46,577 nt of DNA. Origin: RUG572 sp051884915 (GTDB taxonomy: Bacteria; Verrucomicrobiota; Kiritimatiellia; RFP12; UBA1067). Both the position numbers and the translations under genes were made by a program. Below the pieces are notes generated by a model, which was not told where the DNA came from, made no database searches, and was given only the letters and a program-made list of their open reading frames with translations. Every line of letters begins with the position of its first letter. Within the stretch, counting starts at the first letter, position 1. Shown here in pieces: positions 16,842-26,011 of the stretch. The stretch spans positions 1 through 46,577 of the forward strand of contig JBJEWF010000079.1 in the NCBI GenBank assembly GCA_051884915.1, written 5' to 3'.

Positions 16842-18113
16842 ATGGCCATGAACAACGACTTGCTGGCGATCGTAAGTTATATTGAGCGCGAGCGCGGCGT
16901 CGAGCGCGAGATCGTGCTGCGCGCAATTGAGCAGGCGATTCAGCAGGCGGCGCACCATAACCCGGACGTGACGAACGATCTGCGGGTGACCATCGATCGC
17001 AAAGACCTCTCGCTCCACGTCTACGACACGATGGTCATTTCGGACGAGGACGTCGGCACGGGCTTCATTTCCGTCGCCCGCGCGCGCCGGCTGAAGCCGG
17101 ACGCGAAGGAGGGCGACACCATCGAGATCGAGATGCCCGCGGCGCGGCTGGGCCGCATTGCGGCGCAGACGTCGCGCCAGATGATCATGCAGAAGATCCG
17201 CGAGGCGGAGCGCTCGAACGTGACGACCGAGTACAAGAACCGCGTCGATGAAATCGTCAGCGGCACGGTGACGGCCGTGAGCCGCCGCGATCTCTACGTT
17301 CTCGTCGGCAGAACGGAGATGATCCTGCCGGGCAAGGAGCGCATCCCCTCGGAAGAGTACAAGGTTGGCGATCCGATCCGCGCGATCATCCATTCGGTGA
17401 AGCCCGAGTCGAACGGTCCGGCGGTGACGCTGAGCCGGGCGTCCGGAAAGTTCGTCAGGCAGCTGTTCCGTCTGGAGGTCTCCGAGATCGGCGAAGGCGT
17501 CGTGGAGATCGTCAATGTCGCGCGCGATCCGGGCTATCGCTCCAAAATCGCCGTGCGGACGCTGGACGAGAAGGTGGATCCCGTGGGGGCCTGCGTGGGC
17601 CTGAAGGGCGCGCGCGTGCGCAACATCGTCAGGGAACTCAACGGCGAGAAGCTCGACATCGTCCGGTGGTCGCCGGACATCAAGACGTTCGTGACGCAGG
17701 CGCTGTCGCCGGCAAAGCTCGAATCGGTTGAAGTCGATCCGGACGGCGAACAGCTGGTGCGCGTGACCGTGGCGCCGGACCAGTATTCGCTGGCGATCGG
17801 CAAGCGGGGCCAGAATGTCCGTCTGACGAACAAGCTGACGGGGTGGCGCCTCGAAATCACGAAGGCGATGGCGCTGGCGAGTTTCGAGGACCAGAAGGCC
17901 GAAGCCATCAAGCATCTGGCGGACATGTTCTCGATTTCGACGGCGGTTGCCACGCAGGTGGCGAACGCCGGCTACCTGACGGTCGAGGACATCGTGGAAA
18001 GCGACGAAGTCGAATTCATCGCCTCGACGGGACTGGACGAGGTGACGGCTAAGGGCATCTACGCGGCGGCGGTGGCGGTGAACGAACTCACGTCCGGGGG
18101 CAATGCCCAGTAA
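16842..18113 (+). CDS. nusA: Transcription termination/antitermination factor NusA
   Basis: A 423-residue cytoplasmic protein. ATG 16842 has GAGGAG nine bases upstream and is preferred over ATG 16848. Order of domains: N-terminal RNA-polymerase-binding domain (about 1-125), S1 (about 130-200, VSGTVTAVSRRDLYVLVGRTEMILPGKE), KH1 (about 225-295, DPVGACVGLKGARVRNIVRELNGEKLDIVRW) and KH2 (about 300-365, SLAIGKRGQNVRLTNKLTGWRLEI). A short helical C-terminal domain with a helix-hairpin-helix follows. NusA binds RNA polymerase and controls pausing and termination. It heads a nusA-infB-rbfA-truB-ribF run as in many bacteria, but rimP, which normally precedes it, is absent here. Confidence 0.97.
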   Translation: MAMNNDLLAIVSYIERERGVEREIVLRAIEQAIQQAAHHNPDVTNDLRVTIDRKDLSLHVYDTMVISDEDVGTGFISVARARRLKPDAKEGDTIEIEMPAARLGRIAAQTSRQMIMQKIREAERSNVTTEYKNRVDEIVSGTVTAVSRRDLYVLVGRTEMILPGKERIPSEEYKVGDPIRAIIHSVKPESNGPAVTLSRASGKFVRQLFRLEVSEIGEGVVEIVNVARDPGYRSKIAVRTLDEKVDPVGACVGLKGARVRNIVRELNGEKLDIVRWSPDIKTFVTQALSPAKLESVEVDPDGEQLVRVTVAPDQYSLAIGKRGQNVRLTNKLTGWRLEITKAMALASFEDQKAEAIKHLADMFSISTAVATQVANAGYLTVEDIVESDEVEFIASTGLDEVTAKGIYAAAVAVNELTSGGNAQ

Positions 18114-18149
18114 CGGCAGGCGCGCAAAATTCTGAAGTTGGGACAACAC

Positions 18150-20768
18150 ATGAGAGTCTACGAATTCGCGAAGCAGACAGGTACGACCTGTGCGACGGTC
18201 ATGCGCATGGCCGCCGAGAACGAGGTGGAGATCTTTTCTCCGCTGTCAGAACTCGAACCCGAAGACGTCCAAACGCTGAGCACGAGTTTCCACAAGGCCG
18301 GCGTCGAGGCGCTCAGGGCCGAGACGATCGCCGTTGCCGAGAAGCGCCGCGCCAAGGCCGAGAAGGCCGCCGCCATCCGCATGGCGAAGGACAAGGTCCA
18401 GGCCGACGAGCTGGAAGCCGCCCGGCAGCGTGCGCTTGCCGTGCACAACGGAAAGCCCCTGCCGGAAATCGCTCCCGCCGGGTCCGCCCCCGCGGTCGAG
18501 CGGCCCGCCGCGGCCAAACCGGCCGCGAAGCCCGTCGTCGAACCAATTGAAATCAGGGTCACGCTGCCGGAGATTCCGAAAGTGTCCATCCAGGTCACGT
18601 CCCCGGACGAGCGCGTGGAGACCGTTGACGACGATCCCGACGACGACGCCGACGAGCGCGACTATCTGCACGGCAAGGATCTGCAGCGTCCGACGGGCAA
18701 GGGGCAGACGAACATGAAGCCCCAGCAGCCCGCCCAGGCGAAGAAGGCGAAGGCGGCGAAGGCGGCCGAACCCGCCGCCGTCGCGCCCGCGCCCAAGCCG
18801 GCGGCGGTTCGTCCCGCCCCGCCGCCGCCACCGCCGCGCGTCGGCGGAACGCGCGCGGGGTTCTCGTCGGTTTCCATGCGGGTCAGCCGTCCCCAGTCCC
18901 AGATCACGATTGGCGTTGGCGGGCCGCAGACGGCGTCCGCCGCCCCGGCGGCGCCTGCCAAGCCCACCATCTCGCTGTCCGTCAACACGCGCGAGATCTC
19001 GATTCGCGGCGCCATCGTCGTCAAGGAGCTGGCGCTGAAGCTCGGCATTCGCCCGAACCGCCTGATCGCCGACCTGATGGGGCTCAAGATCCTGGCGTCC
19101 ATCAACCAGCGCGTCGAGCCGGACGTGGCGACCAAGGTCGCGCAGAAGTACGGCTACAAGGTCAACATCGAACACGCCCGCGACGCGGCGAACAAGAAGC
19201 CCGTCCTCAAGGCGATTGACGCGGATGACGAGATTCCGCAGGACATGCCCGAGCAGATGAAGCCGCGCGCGCCGGTCGTGACCTTCCTCGGCCATGTCGA
19301 CCACGGCAAGACCACGCTGATGGACTATATCCGCCACGCCCATGTCGCCGCCGGCGAAGCGGGCGGCATCACGCAGCAGATTTCGGCCTATCAGGTGGAC
19401 GTCCAGGGCCGCAAGATCACGTTCCTCGACACGCCCGGCCACGCCGCGTTCAACGCGATGCGCCAGCGCGGCGCCCAGCTGACGGACATCGCCGTCATCA
19501 TCATCGCCGCCGACGACGGCATCATGCCGCAGACGGAAGAGGCCATCAAGTTCGCCCGCCAGGCCGGCGTGCAGATCATGGTGGCCATCACCAAGTGCGA
19601 CAAGCCGACGGCCAACGCCCAGCGCGTCAAGCAGATGCTCCAGAAGGCGGGGCTCACGCCGGAAGAATGGGGCGGCGACGTCGTGTGCTGCGAAGTGTCC
19701 GGCACGACGGGACAGGGCGTCGACAACCTGCTTGAGATGATGCTGCTGCAGGCCGATATGCTGGAACTGACGGCCAATCCGAACCGCCGCGCGAACGGCT
19801 ACGTGATCGAGGCCGAGCTTGAGCAGGGCTTCGGGCCGTCCGCGACGCTGCTGGTGACGGGCGGCACGCTCAAGGTCGGCGACGCCATCCTCATCGGCGA
19901 GCATTTCGGCAAGGTCCGTTCGCTGATCGACGACTGCGGCCGCCGCGTCAAGGAAGCCGCTCCCTCGACGCCGGTGAAGTGCACGGGCCTGTCGGGCGTG
20001 CCGGAGGCGGGGGCCGAGTTCCGCGTGATGCTGGACGAAAAGCGCGCGCGCACGCTCGCCGAGGAAGCCGCCCGCCAGCGCAAGGAGCAGGAACTGTCCA
20101 CGACGAAGGCCATTTCGCTGGACGACCTGATGAGCCAGATGAACGCGGGCGAGAAGCGCGAATTGAGCGTGGTCGTCAAGTCCGACACGCAGGGGTCGCT
20201 GGAGGCCATCGTCGAGGCGCTGCGCGGCATCAAGAGCGAGAAGGTCTCCCTCAAGATCATCGGCACGGGCACGGGCAACGTGTCCCTGACGGACGTCAAG
20301 AGCGCCGCCGCCGGCAAGGCCGCCATCGTCGGTTTCGACATCGGTTGCGATTCCGGCGTTCAGCAGCAGGCCCGCCACGACGGCGTGCGCATCAGTTCGT
20401 TCCGCATCATCTACGAGCTGCTGGATCATGTCAAGCAGTGCATGCTCGACCTGCTGCCGCCCGAATACAAGGAGTCGGTCAAGGGCCATGCCGTCATCAA
20501 GGCCGTGTACGACATCGGCAAGATCGGCAAGATCGCCGGTTCGCAGATGCAGGACGGCGTGCTCTCCGCAACGGCCCGCTACCGCATTCTCCGCGGGAAG
20601 GACAAGATCTGGGAGGGCAAGCTCCAGACGCTTCGCCACTTCAAGGACGAGGTCAAGGAAGTCACGGGCCAGCAGGAATGCGGCGTGTGCTTCCAGAACT
20701 TCGAGGGCTTCGCCGAAGGCGACGTGATCGAATGCTTCATCCTCGAAGAACTTCCCCGGACGCTCTAG
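18150..20768 (+). CDS. infB: Translation initiation factor IF-2
   Basis: An 872-residue GTPase that brings fMet-tRNA to the ribosome and joins the subunits. An N-terminal IF2_N motif (MRVYEFAKQTGTTCATVMRM) is followed by an Ala/Pro/Lys-rich linker to about 270, a second IF2_N (about 280-340) and the G domain. The G domain shows GHVDHGKT (about 381), DTPGHAAF and TKCDKP. Domain II, the IF-2 fold and the C-terminal fMet-tRNA-binding domain complete it. ATG 18150 is chosen for the family N-terminus, although only GGGA stands upstream. It starts 36 bases after nusA. Confidence 0.97.
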   Translation: MRVYEFAKQTGTTCATVMRMAAENEVEIFSPLSELEPEDVQTLSTSFHKAGVEALRAETIAVAEKRRAKAEKAAAIRMAKDKVQADELEAARQRALAVHNGKPLPEIAPAGSAPAVERPAAAKPAAKPVVEPIEIRVTLPEIPKVSIQVTSPDERVETVDDDPDDDADERDYLHGKDLQRPTGKGQTNMKPQQPAQAKKAKAAKAAEPAAVAPAPKPAAVRPAPPPPPPRVGGTRAGFSSVSMRVSRPQSQITIGVGGPQTASAAPAAPAKPTISLSVNTREISIRGAIVVKELALKLGIRPNRLIADLMGLKILASINQRVEPDVATKVAQKYGYKVNIEHARDAANKKPVLKAIDADDEIPQDMPEQMKPRAPVVTFLGHVDHGKTTLMDYIRHAHVAAGEAGGITQQISAYQVDVQGRKITFLDTPGHAAFNAMRQRGAQLTDIAVIIIAADDGIMPQTEEAIKFARQAGVQIMVAITKCDKPTANAQRVKQMLQKAGLTPEEWGGDVVCCEVSGTTGQGVDNLLEMMLLQADMLELTANPNRRANGYVIEAELEQGFGPSATLLVTGGTLKVGDAILIGEHFGKVRSLIDDCGRRVKEAAPSTPVKCTGLSGVPEAGAEFRVMLDEKRARTLAEEAARQRKEQELSTTKAISLDDLMSQMNAGEKRELSVVVKSDTQGSLEAIVEALRGIKSEKVSLKIIGTGTGNVSLTDVKSAAAGKAAIVGFDIGCDSGVQQQARHDGVRISSFRIIYELLDHVKQCMLDLLPPEYKESVKGHAVIKAVYDIGKIGKIAGSQMQDGVLSATARYRILRGKDKIWEGKLQTLRHFKDEVKEVTGQQECGVCFQNFEGFAEGDVIECFILEELPRTL

Positions 20769-20771
20769 CCC

Positions 20772-21158
20772 ATGCCCGTCGACCGTCTAGAAAGAGTCAA
20801 CTCCCTGCTGAAGCGCGTCCTGGGCGAAGCCATGTTCCGCGTGCTGCAGGGGGACGACGTCAACCCCGGCGTCATCACGATTACGGGCGTGGCCTGCGCG
20901 AAGAATCTGCGCAACGCCACCGTCCGCGTTTCGGTGTTCGGCGAGGCGGCGGAGCAGAACCGCGTCCTGGCCCATGTCGTCCGGCGAACGCACGAGTTCG
21001 AGCGGATCGTCAACCGCGAGGTGCGGATGAAGTTCACGCCCCAGCTGCGCTTCGTCCTGGACCATTCCCTTGAGAAGGGCGACCGCGTGCTGTCGCTGCT
21101 TGACCGGCTCTCCATTCCTGCCGATGCCGATACGGTGGATTCCCATGGCGAAACTTGA
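20772..21158 (+). CDS. rbfA: 30S ribosome-binding factor RbfA
   Basis: A 128-residue KH-like protein of usual length, starting three bases after infB. RbfA helps mature the 5' end of 16S rRNA and cold adaptation. Visible family features are the N-terminal helix MPVDRLERVNSLLKRVLGEAM, the strand VITITGVACAKNLRNATVRVSVFG and the end VNREVRMKFTPQLRFVLDHS. Its last 14 bases overlap truB, so the two are translationally coupled. Confidence 0.93.
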   Translation: MPVDRLERVNSLLKRVLGEAMFRVLQGDDVNPGVITITGVACAKNLRNATVRVSVFGEAAEQNRVLAHVVRRTHEFERIVNREVRMKFTPQLRFVLDHSLEKGDRVLSLLDRLSIPADADTVDSHGET

Positions 21159-21873
21159 TTCGATTGCGATGCTGGCGGATCTCGACGGGCTGCTGCTCGT
21201 CGACAAGCCCCTCAACATGTCCTCGCACGACGTCGTGAAGGCCGTCAAGTCCCATTTCAACCTGGTCAAGGCGAGTCCGGGCGGGACGCTGGAGCCGAAC
21301 GCCTCGGGACTGCTGGTTCTTCTCCTGGGCGACGCGACGCGCCTGGGCGGCGATCTCATGTCCGCCGACAGGGGGTACACGGCGGAACTCGTCCTTGGCC
21401 GCGAGACGAACACCTGCGATGCCGAGGGCGAGCTCGTCGCCGAAGCGTCCGCCGACGGCGTGACGCGGGAGGCCCTGGAGGCGGCGTTGAAGGAGCTGCG
21501 GGGCGATGTTTTCCAGACGCCGCCGCCGTTCAGCGTCATCAAGATGCCGCAGCATCCCGGCTACGACGTCATTGCCGTGGACGCCGCGGAGCGAAAGCCG
21601 CGGCTCGTCCATTTCTACCGTTCCGCCGTCACGGAGTTCGCCGCTCCGAAGGTCGTGTTCGATCTGCTCTGCGGGAAGGGCGCCTCCATTCAGGCGTTTG
21701 CGCACGACCTTGGCGCGTTGCTGGGCTGCGGCGCCTCGGTTGCCGCGTTCCGCCGAACGACTTTCGGAAAGTTCTCCGTCGAGCAGGCCATTCCGTTCCT
21801 CGACCTGCTGAAGCTGGACGCCGTCGATTTCAGGAACCGGCTTCTTCCGATGGCGGGGGCGCTGATCGGATGA
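21145..21873 (+). CDS. truB: TruB-family tRNA pseudouridine synthase homologue lacking catalytic residues
   Basis: A 242-residue protein. The family enzyme makes pseudouridine 55 in the T loop of tRNAs. The fold is recognisable: DGLLLVDKPLNMSSHDVV, GYTAELVLGRETNTCDAEG, FQTPPPFSVIKM and AAFRRTTFGKFSVEQAI. The catalytic loop, normally G-T-L-D-P-x-A-S/T-G, reads GGTLEPNASGLL here, with GAG (Glu) for the universal Asp. The motif C-S-K-G-T-Y-I-R reads CGKGASIQ, with Gln for the arginine that contacts the Asp. The HTG before the loop is also changed to SPG. The length is shorter than the common 290-310 residues, and a PUA-like tail is missing. The position between rbfA and ribF leaves little doubt about ancestry. 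Activity is doubtful; a tRNA-folding role without catalysis is possible. Confidence 0.85.
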   Translation: MAKLDSIAMLADLDGLLLVDKPLNMSSHDVVKAVKSHFNLVKASPGGTLEPNASGLLVLLLGDATRLGGDLMSADRGYTAELVLGRETNTCDAEGELVAEASADGVTREALEAALKELRGDVFQTPPPFSVIKMPQHPGYDVIAVDAAERKPRLVHFYRSAVTEFAAPKVVFDLLCGKGASIQAFAHDLGALLGCGASVAAFRRTTFGKFSVEQAIPFLDLLKLDAVDFRNRLLPMAGALIG

Positions 21874-22721
21874 ATCTGGCGGTCGGGTTCTTCGACGGCC
21901 TCCACCTCGGGCACCAGAAGATTCTGGAACGGGCCGATGCCGTCCTGACGTTCCGCAACCATCCCCTGACGGTTGTCGCGCCCGCGCGCGCGCCGGCGCT
22001 GCTGATGACGCGGGACGACCGCCTGGCGGCCCTGGATGCGTTTGTCGCTCCGGGCGCTCCGGGCGACGACCGGGTGGTCGCGCTCGATTTCACGGCCGAA
22101 CTCGCCGCGCAGTCCCCTGCCGGCTTCGCCGCGTGGCTGGAGACTCGTTTTCCCGCGCTTCAAACGCTCTTCTGCGGCCCGAACTGGACGTTTGGGGCGG
22201 GCGGCGCCGGGACGGCGGATTTTCTGCGGGCGCGCGGTTTCGCGGTGGAGACGGTTCCGTATGTGATCGACGCCGGCGAACCGGTCTCGTCAACCCGCAT
22301 CCGGACCGCTCTCGCGGCGGGACGGATGGAACTTGCGTCCCGCCTGCTGGGGCGTCCCTGGCGCGTGGCGGGGCCGGTTGTCCGCGGGAAAGGCCTGGGA
22401 CGGACGATCGGCTATCCGACGGTGAACGTCGAATGGCCCGCAGGGCTGGTCAGACCGCCATTGGGCGTCTATGCCGTCGAAACGGCGCTGGGCCGCGGCG
22501 TCGCGAATTTCGGCCGTGCGCCCACTCTGGCCGGGCGGTCGTGGCCGGAACCCGTGCTGGAAGTCCATCTCCTGGCGTGCGGCGACAGCCCCCCCGCGGC
22601 GGACCGGCTGTCCGTCTCCTTCCTCCGCTTCCTGCGGCCGGAGACGGCGTTCCCCACGGTCGGCGACCTCCGCCGCCAGATCGCGGACGACGTCGAACGG
22701 GCGAAGTCCGTTACTATTTGA
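21870..22721 (+). CDS. ribF: Bifunctional riboflavin kinase / FAD synthetase
   Basis: A 283-residue protein whose ATG overlaps the truB stop (ATGA). The N-terminal FMN adenylyltransferase domain (1 to about 145) has GFFDGLHLGH and TFRNHP for nucleotide binding and SSTRIR near its end. The C-terminal riboflavin kinase domain (about 150-275) has GPVVRGKGLGRTIGYPTVN and PPLGVYAV. It makes FMN and FAD from riboflavin in the cytoplasm. The 3' end overlaps the convergent AsmA-like gene by eight bases, so no terminator separates them. Confidence 0.93.
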   Translation: MNLAVGFFDGLHLGHQKILERADAVLTFRNHPLTVVAPARAPALLMTRDDRLAALDAFVAPGAPGDDRVVALDFTAELAAQSPAGFAAWLETRFPALQTLFCGPNWTFGAGGAGTADFLRARGFAVETVPYVIDAGEPVSSTRIRTALAAGRMELASRLLGRPWRVAGPVVRGKGLGRTIGYPTVNVEWPAGLVRPPLGVYAVETALGRGVANFGRAPTLAGRSWPEPVLEVHLLACGDSPPAADRLSVSFLRFLRPETAFPTVGDLRRQIADDVERAKSVTI

Positions 22722-24642
22722 TCCGGTCGAGCAGATTCCTGTTGTAGGACCAGTCGGGATTTTCGAGCGATCCCGTGATTTTGAAGTCGACGAGAATCTT
22801 CGTGAGATTCGAGAACGGCCAGGAAACGACTTTCCCGAGCAGGGAATTGAACCTGACGAGTTTCAGCTGCGCCGCGAAATCCAGGTCGTTCGCGACCATG
22901 TCGTACCGTCCTTGCGCCTGGACGGAGAAGACGTCCCCCTCGACGCGCAGGTTGGAGGTCCGGAAGACGCCGTTGGATATCGTGAAGTCCAGGGACGCCT
23001 CGGATTGGTTCACGAGGGAGGAGACGCCGGGGACGTGCTTGGAGAGGAAGTCCGTCAGGCCGGCAAAGACCTTCATCTGGGCGAGATGCCCGTTGCGGCA
23101 GACGAGATGGCCGTGTCCGTTCAGGCGGTTGAGGCTGTTGGTCTGGAGCGGACCGGAAAGGCTCAGGTTCCCGGAAACGGAACCGTGCCGGGAGCCAATG
23201 TCGAAGCTGAACAGATCGGCGAGATCGACGAGGGGGAGGTCGGCGCCTTTCAGATTGACCGTGTAGGTCGCATGCTCCTGCTTGAAATCGGGGATCCGCA
23301 GAAAGGCGTCGCCTTCGAGCGTCCCCCCGTGCGGCCCTTTGGCATGCGCGCGGGGAAAGATGACGTCCGTCCCCCTGACGTGGAAATCCGCCGCGGCGTC
23401 GCGAAGGGGGATCGAGAGGAAGGAGCCTTTCCCGAACGCCAGGGTTCCGTGAAGGTCGTTGTGGACTCCGGCGAAACGGGGATCGACGGCAAGACGGCCC
23501 TTGAGGCTGATGCGGGGCGTCGTCTGGAACGACAGGCAGTCCAGCGTGCCGTCGTTCAGGACGTCGGCGATTGCCAGGGCGTTTGACAGCGAGGTGGCCG
23601 ACCGCACGTCAAAATCGACGAAGCCGACGTCGTTCGTGTTTTCGTAGACGAGCGTGCCGTCCATCGTCGTCCCGTCCGCCAGCCGGACGTCGAGCGGACC
23701 GATGACGATTCGCGCGTTCTGGTAGACGTCGCGCACGAAGACGCGGATGTCGAGCCGGCCGCGGGTCTCCTTCAGCGGCACGCCGTTGTGGCGGCCGCCG
23801 TGGGGCGACAAGTCGAGGAAGATGTGCAGATCGTTGTTGCGCAGGTTGACGTCGAACCGGCATACGGCGTCGACGGGCTTCTCGATGTGCGAGAACGACG
23901 CGATGAACGGCAGCGCGTTGGTGATGTCGATGGTCCGCAGCATCGGCACGATGTTGTCGGGCCGCGCGTGTCCGCGGACTTCGCCCCGGACAAACTGGGC
24001 GCCGACGTCGAGTTTCACCTCGCCGTCCAACGCCATCGGCACGTCCGAATCCGCCCATTGCAGGTGGATGTCCTTCACGGCCAGCGTGTCCTCCGTGAAG
24101 GCGACGCGGCCAATTTCGACGTATTTGGGCGTGACGCCAAGGATGTCGGGACGGAGAAGCGTGACGGCGAACGGCCGGATGTCCGCCATTTTCAGGACGA
24201 CGGGCTCGTTCGTCTCCTTGAAGTCCGGCTGGCCGGGAAATTCGATCGAGTCGGGAATGTAGTAGCCCTCGGGCAGCCGCGGATAGACGCACTCCGTCAG
24301 GGTGACTTTCTTCAGCAGGGAGGCGCGTCGCCAGGGGATTTTCGCGAGCCGGAGTTCAAAATCGGCGATCTGCGCGGCGAGGACCGGCTGCGCCGTCGGC
24401 CGCCTCCGGTCGAGAACGCGAAGATTTCGCACCGTCAGCCCATGGAAGAACCGGAACGAGGCCGATTCCGCGCTGACGATGAAATTCGTGCCGGAGCACG
24501 CTTCCGCGAGACGGGAAATGACGCATTGCGGCACGGGCTGCTCGAACAGCAGAAGGGCCACCACCGAACAAAGGACGGAAAACAGGAAAAAGAAGACGAA
24601 ATACTTCAAGCAGCGAACGACAACTAAAAGGCAATTGAACAA
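22714..24642 (-). CDS. AsmA-like membrane-anchored envelope protein
   Basis: A 642-residue protein with one N-terminal membrane segment (about 13-34, KYFVFFFLFSVLCSVVALLLF) and a long periplasmic beta-rich body. Repeated strands such as LRVLDRRR, VEIGRVAFTEDTLAVKDIHLQW and the C-terminal GSVSGNLSLSGPLQ, LRVEGDVFSVQAQGRYDM and VDFKITGSLENPDWSYN match the AsmA/DUF3971 group. These proteins are thought to form grooves that move phospholipids between membranes, so an outer membrane is implied. The start is TTG at 24642, with GGAGAGG about nine bases upstream; a later TTG before KYFVFF has no such site. It lies behind two tRNA genes with no terminator between. Confidence 0.65.
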   Translation of the reverse strand: MFNCLLVVVRCLKYFVFFFLFSVLCSVVALLLFEQPVPQCVISRLAEACSGTNFIVSAESASFRFFHGLTVRNLRVLDRRRPTAQPVLAAQIADFELRLAKIPWRRASLLKKVTLTECVYPRLPEGYYIPDSIEFPGQPDFKETNEPVVLKMADIRPFAVTLLRPDILGVTPKYVEIGRVAFTEDTLAVKDIHLQWADSDVPMALDGEVKLDVGAQFVRGEVRGHARPDNIVPMLRTIDITNALPFIASFSHIEKPVDAVCRFDVNLRNNDLHIFLDLSPHGGRHNGVPLKETRGRLDIRVFVRDVYQNARIVIGPLDVRLADGTTMDGTLVYENTNDVGFVDFDVRSATSLSNALAIADVLNDGTLDCLSFQTTPRISLKGRLAVDPRFAGVHNDLHGTLAFGKGSFLSIPLRDAAADFHVRGTDVIFPRAHAKGPHGGTLEGDAFLRIPDFKQEHATYTVNLKGADLPLVDLADLFSFDIGSRHGSVSGNLSLSGPLQTNSLNRLNGHGHLVCRNGHLAQMKVFAGLTDFLSKHVPGVSSLVNQSEASLDFTISNGVFRTSNLRVEGDVFSVQAQGRYDMVANDLDFAAQLKLVRFNSLLGKVVSWPFSNLTKILVDFKITGSLENPDWSYNRNLLDRIK

Positions 24643-24679
24643 CTCCGGACCTCTCCAAAAAAATCGCCGCCAACCGCAC

Positions 24680-24754
24680 TGGCAGCCCCTAGGAGAGTCG
24701 AACTCCTCTTACCTGGATGAGAACCAGATGTCCTAGCCGATAGACGAAGGGGCC
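24680..24754 (-). tRNA. tRNA-Glu (CTC)
   Basis: A complete cloverleaf on the minus strand. The acceptor GGCCCCT pairs with AGGGGCT (one G-U), the anticodon loop TTCTCAT gives CTC, and the T loop is GTTCGACTC. CCA is encoded. It starts six bases after tRNA-Leu. Confidence 0.95.
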
Positions 24755-24760
24755 TGTTGC

Positions 24761-24845
24761 TGGTGCACCCGAGTGGACTCGAACCACCAAGCCTTGCGGC
24801 ACTAGAACCTGAATCTAGCGTGTTTGCCAATTTCACCACGGGTGC
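24761..24845 (-). tRNA. tRNA-Leu (CAG)
   Basis: An 85-base class II tRNA with encoded CCA. The acceptor GCACCCG pairs with CGGGTGC. The anticodon loop TTCAGGT gives CAG, and a variable arm (GCCGCAAGGC) lies between the anticodon and T arms. Confidence 0.96.
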
Positions 24846-24856
24846 AACGGTCGTGT

Positions 24857-24885
24857 ATTATCCCATAATTTATCCGCCCCGTCAA
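24857..24885 (-). promoter_or_regulatory. Promoter of the tRNA-Leu/tRNA-Glu/AsmA unit
   Basis: On the minus strand TTGACG (24885-24880), 17 bases, then GATAAT (24862-24857), 11 bases ahead of the tRNA-Leu 5' end. It is one of the best consensus promoters in the window. Confidence 0.75.
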
Positions 24886-24937
24886 TCCCCCACTTTGCTA
24901 AAATTTCATCCGGTCCGGGGACGCGCGAAAGGCATTG

Positions 24938-24946
24938 TGCTATACT
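24938..24946 (+). promoter_or_regulatory. Extended -10 promoter of cysK
   Basis: TGC then TATACT, 28 bases before the cysK start; no -35 is evident. It is divergent from the tRNA promoter at 24857-24885. Confidence 0.55.
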
Positions 24947-24974
24947 TGTGCCGGTTGGCGGTTTTTGAAGGAAC

Positions 24975-25925
24975 ATGATCAACATGATTTGCGATACGGT
25001 TTTGGAAGCGATTGGACATACGCCCCTGATTCGGCTGCACCGGATGTCGGGGCCGGACAGTGCCGACGTCCTGGTCAAGTTCGAGGCGCTGAACGTGGGC
25101 GGCTCCATCAAGACGCGGACGGCCTTCAACATGATCGAGGCCGCGGAGCGGAAAGGTCTGCTGAAACCGGATTCCATCATTGTCGAGCCGACGAGCGGGA
25201 ACCAGGGCATTGGCCTTGCCCTCGTGGGCGCGGTCAAGGGCTACGAGACGGTCATCGTGATGCCCGACAGCGTCAGCGAAGAGCGGCGCAAGCTGGTTCG
25301 GCACTATGGCGCGCGGGTCGTGCTGGTGCATGACGCCGGCAACATCGGCGACGCCATCGCCGAATGCGGGAACATCGCCCGGCGCATGGCGGCTGAGAAT
25401 CCCCGCGTCTACGTGCCGGAGCAGTTCTCGAACCCGGCGAATCCGGCCGTCCACCGCCACCACACGGCGCTGGAGATCGTCGAGCAGGCGGCCCGCCCGA
25501 TTCATGGTTTCTGCTCGGGCGTCGGCACCGGCGGCACGCTGAGCGGCATCGGCGAGGTGCTGAAGGCCCTGAACCCCGGAATCGAGATCTGGGCCGTTGA
25601 ACCCCGGAACGCGGCGATCCTCGCCGGCGGCACGGTCGGCACCCATCTGCAGATGGGCATTGGCGACGGCCTGATCCCCGACAACCTCAACACGCAGATC
25701 TATTCCCACATTTGCGTGGTGACCGACGAGCAGGCGCTCCGCACGGCGCGCGATCTCGCGCGCAAGGAAGGTCTGCTGGCCGGCATTTCGGCGGGAACGA
25801 ACGTCTTTGCCGCGCTGAAGCTGGCGAAACGCCTGGGGCCGGGCAAGACGGTGGTCACGGTTCTGCCGGACACGGCCGAGCGCTATTTCTCCACGCCCCT
25901 CTTCGACGAGGGGCCGGAGGCCTGA
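24975..25925 (+). CDS. cysK: Cysteine synthase (O-acetylserine sulfhydrylase)
   Basis: A 316-residue PLP enzyme that makes cysteine from O-acetylserine and sulfide. GAAGGAA stands just before ATG 24975. The PLP lysine lies in NVGGSIKTRTAFNMI (most relatives have K-D-R; K-T-R is a known minor variant). PTSGNQGIGLAL is the substrate loop, and GVGTGGTLSGIGEVL binds the phosphate. The end ERYFSTPLF is typical of the family. A cystathionine beta-synthase-like use cannot be excluded from sequence. It has its own promoter. Confidence 0.92.
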   Translation: MINMICDTVLEAIGHTPLIRLHRMSGPDSADVLVKFEALNVGGSIKTRTAFNMIEAAERKGLLKPDSIIVEPTSGNQGIGLALVGAVKGYETVIVMPDSVSEERRKLVRHYGARVVLVHDAGNIGDAIAECGNIARRMAAENPRVYVPEQFSNPANPAVHRHHTALEIVEQAARPIHGFCSGVGTGGTLSGIGEVLKALNPGIEIWAVEPRNAAILAGGTVGTHLQMGIGDGLIPDNLNTQIYSHICVVTDEQALRTARDLARKEGLLAGISAGTNVFAALKLAKRLGPGKTVVTVLPDTAERYFSTPLFDEGPEA

Positions 25926-26011
25926 CATGGTTGCGGCGGGCTGGAATCTGGCGGGTGGCGGATTGGCGGGGACGGCGACGTCCGGCGCCGGAGCAGAGCG
26001 GAGGGAAAGCG

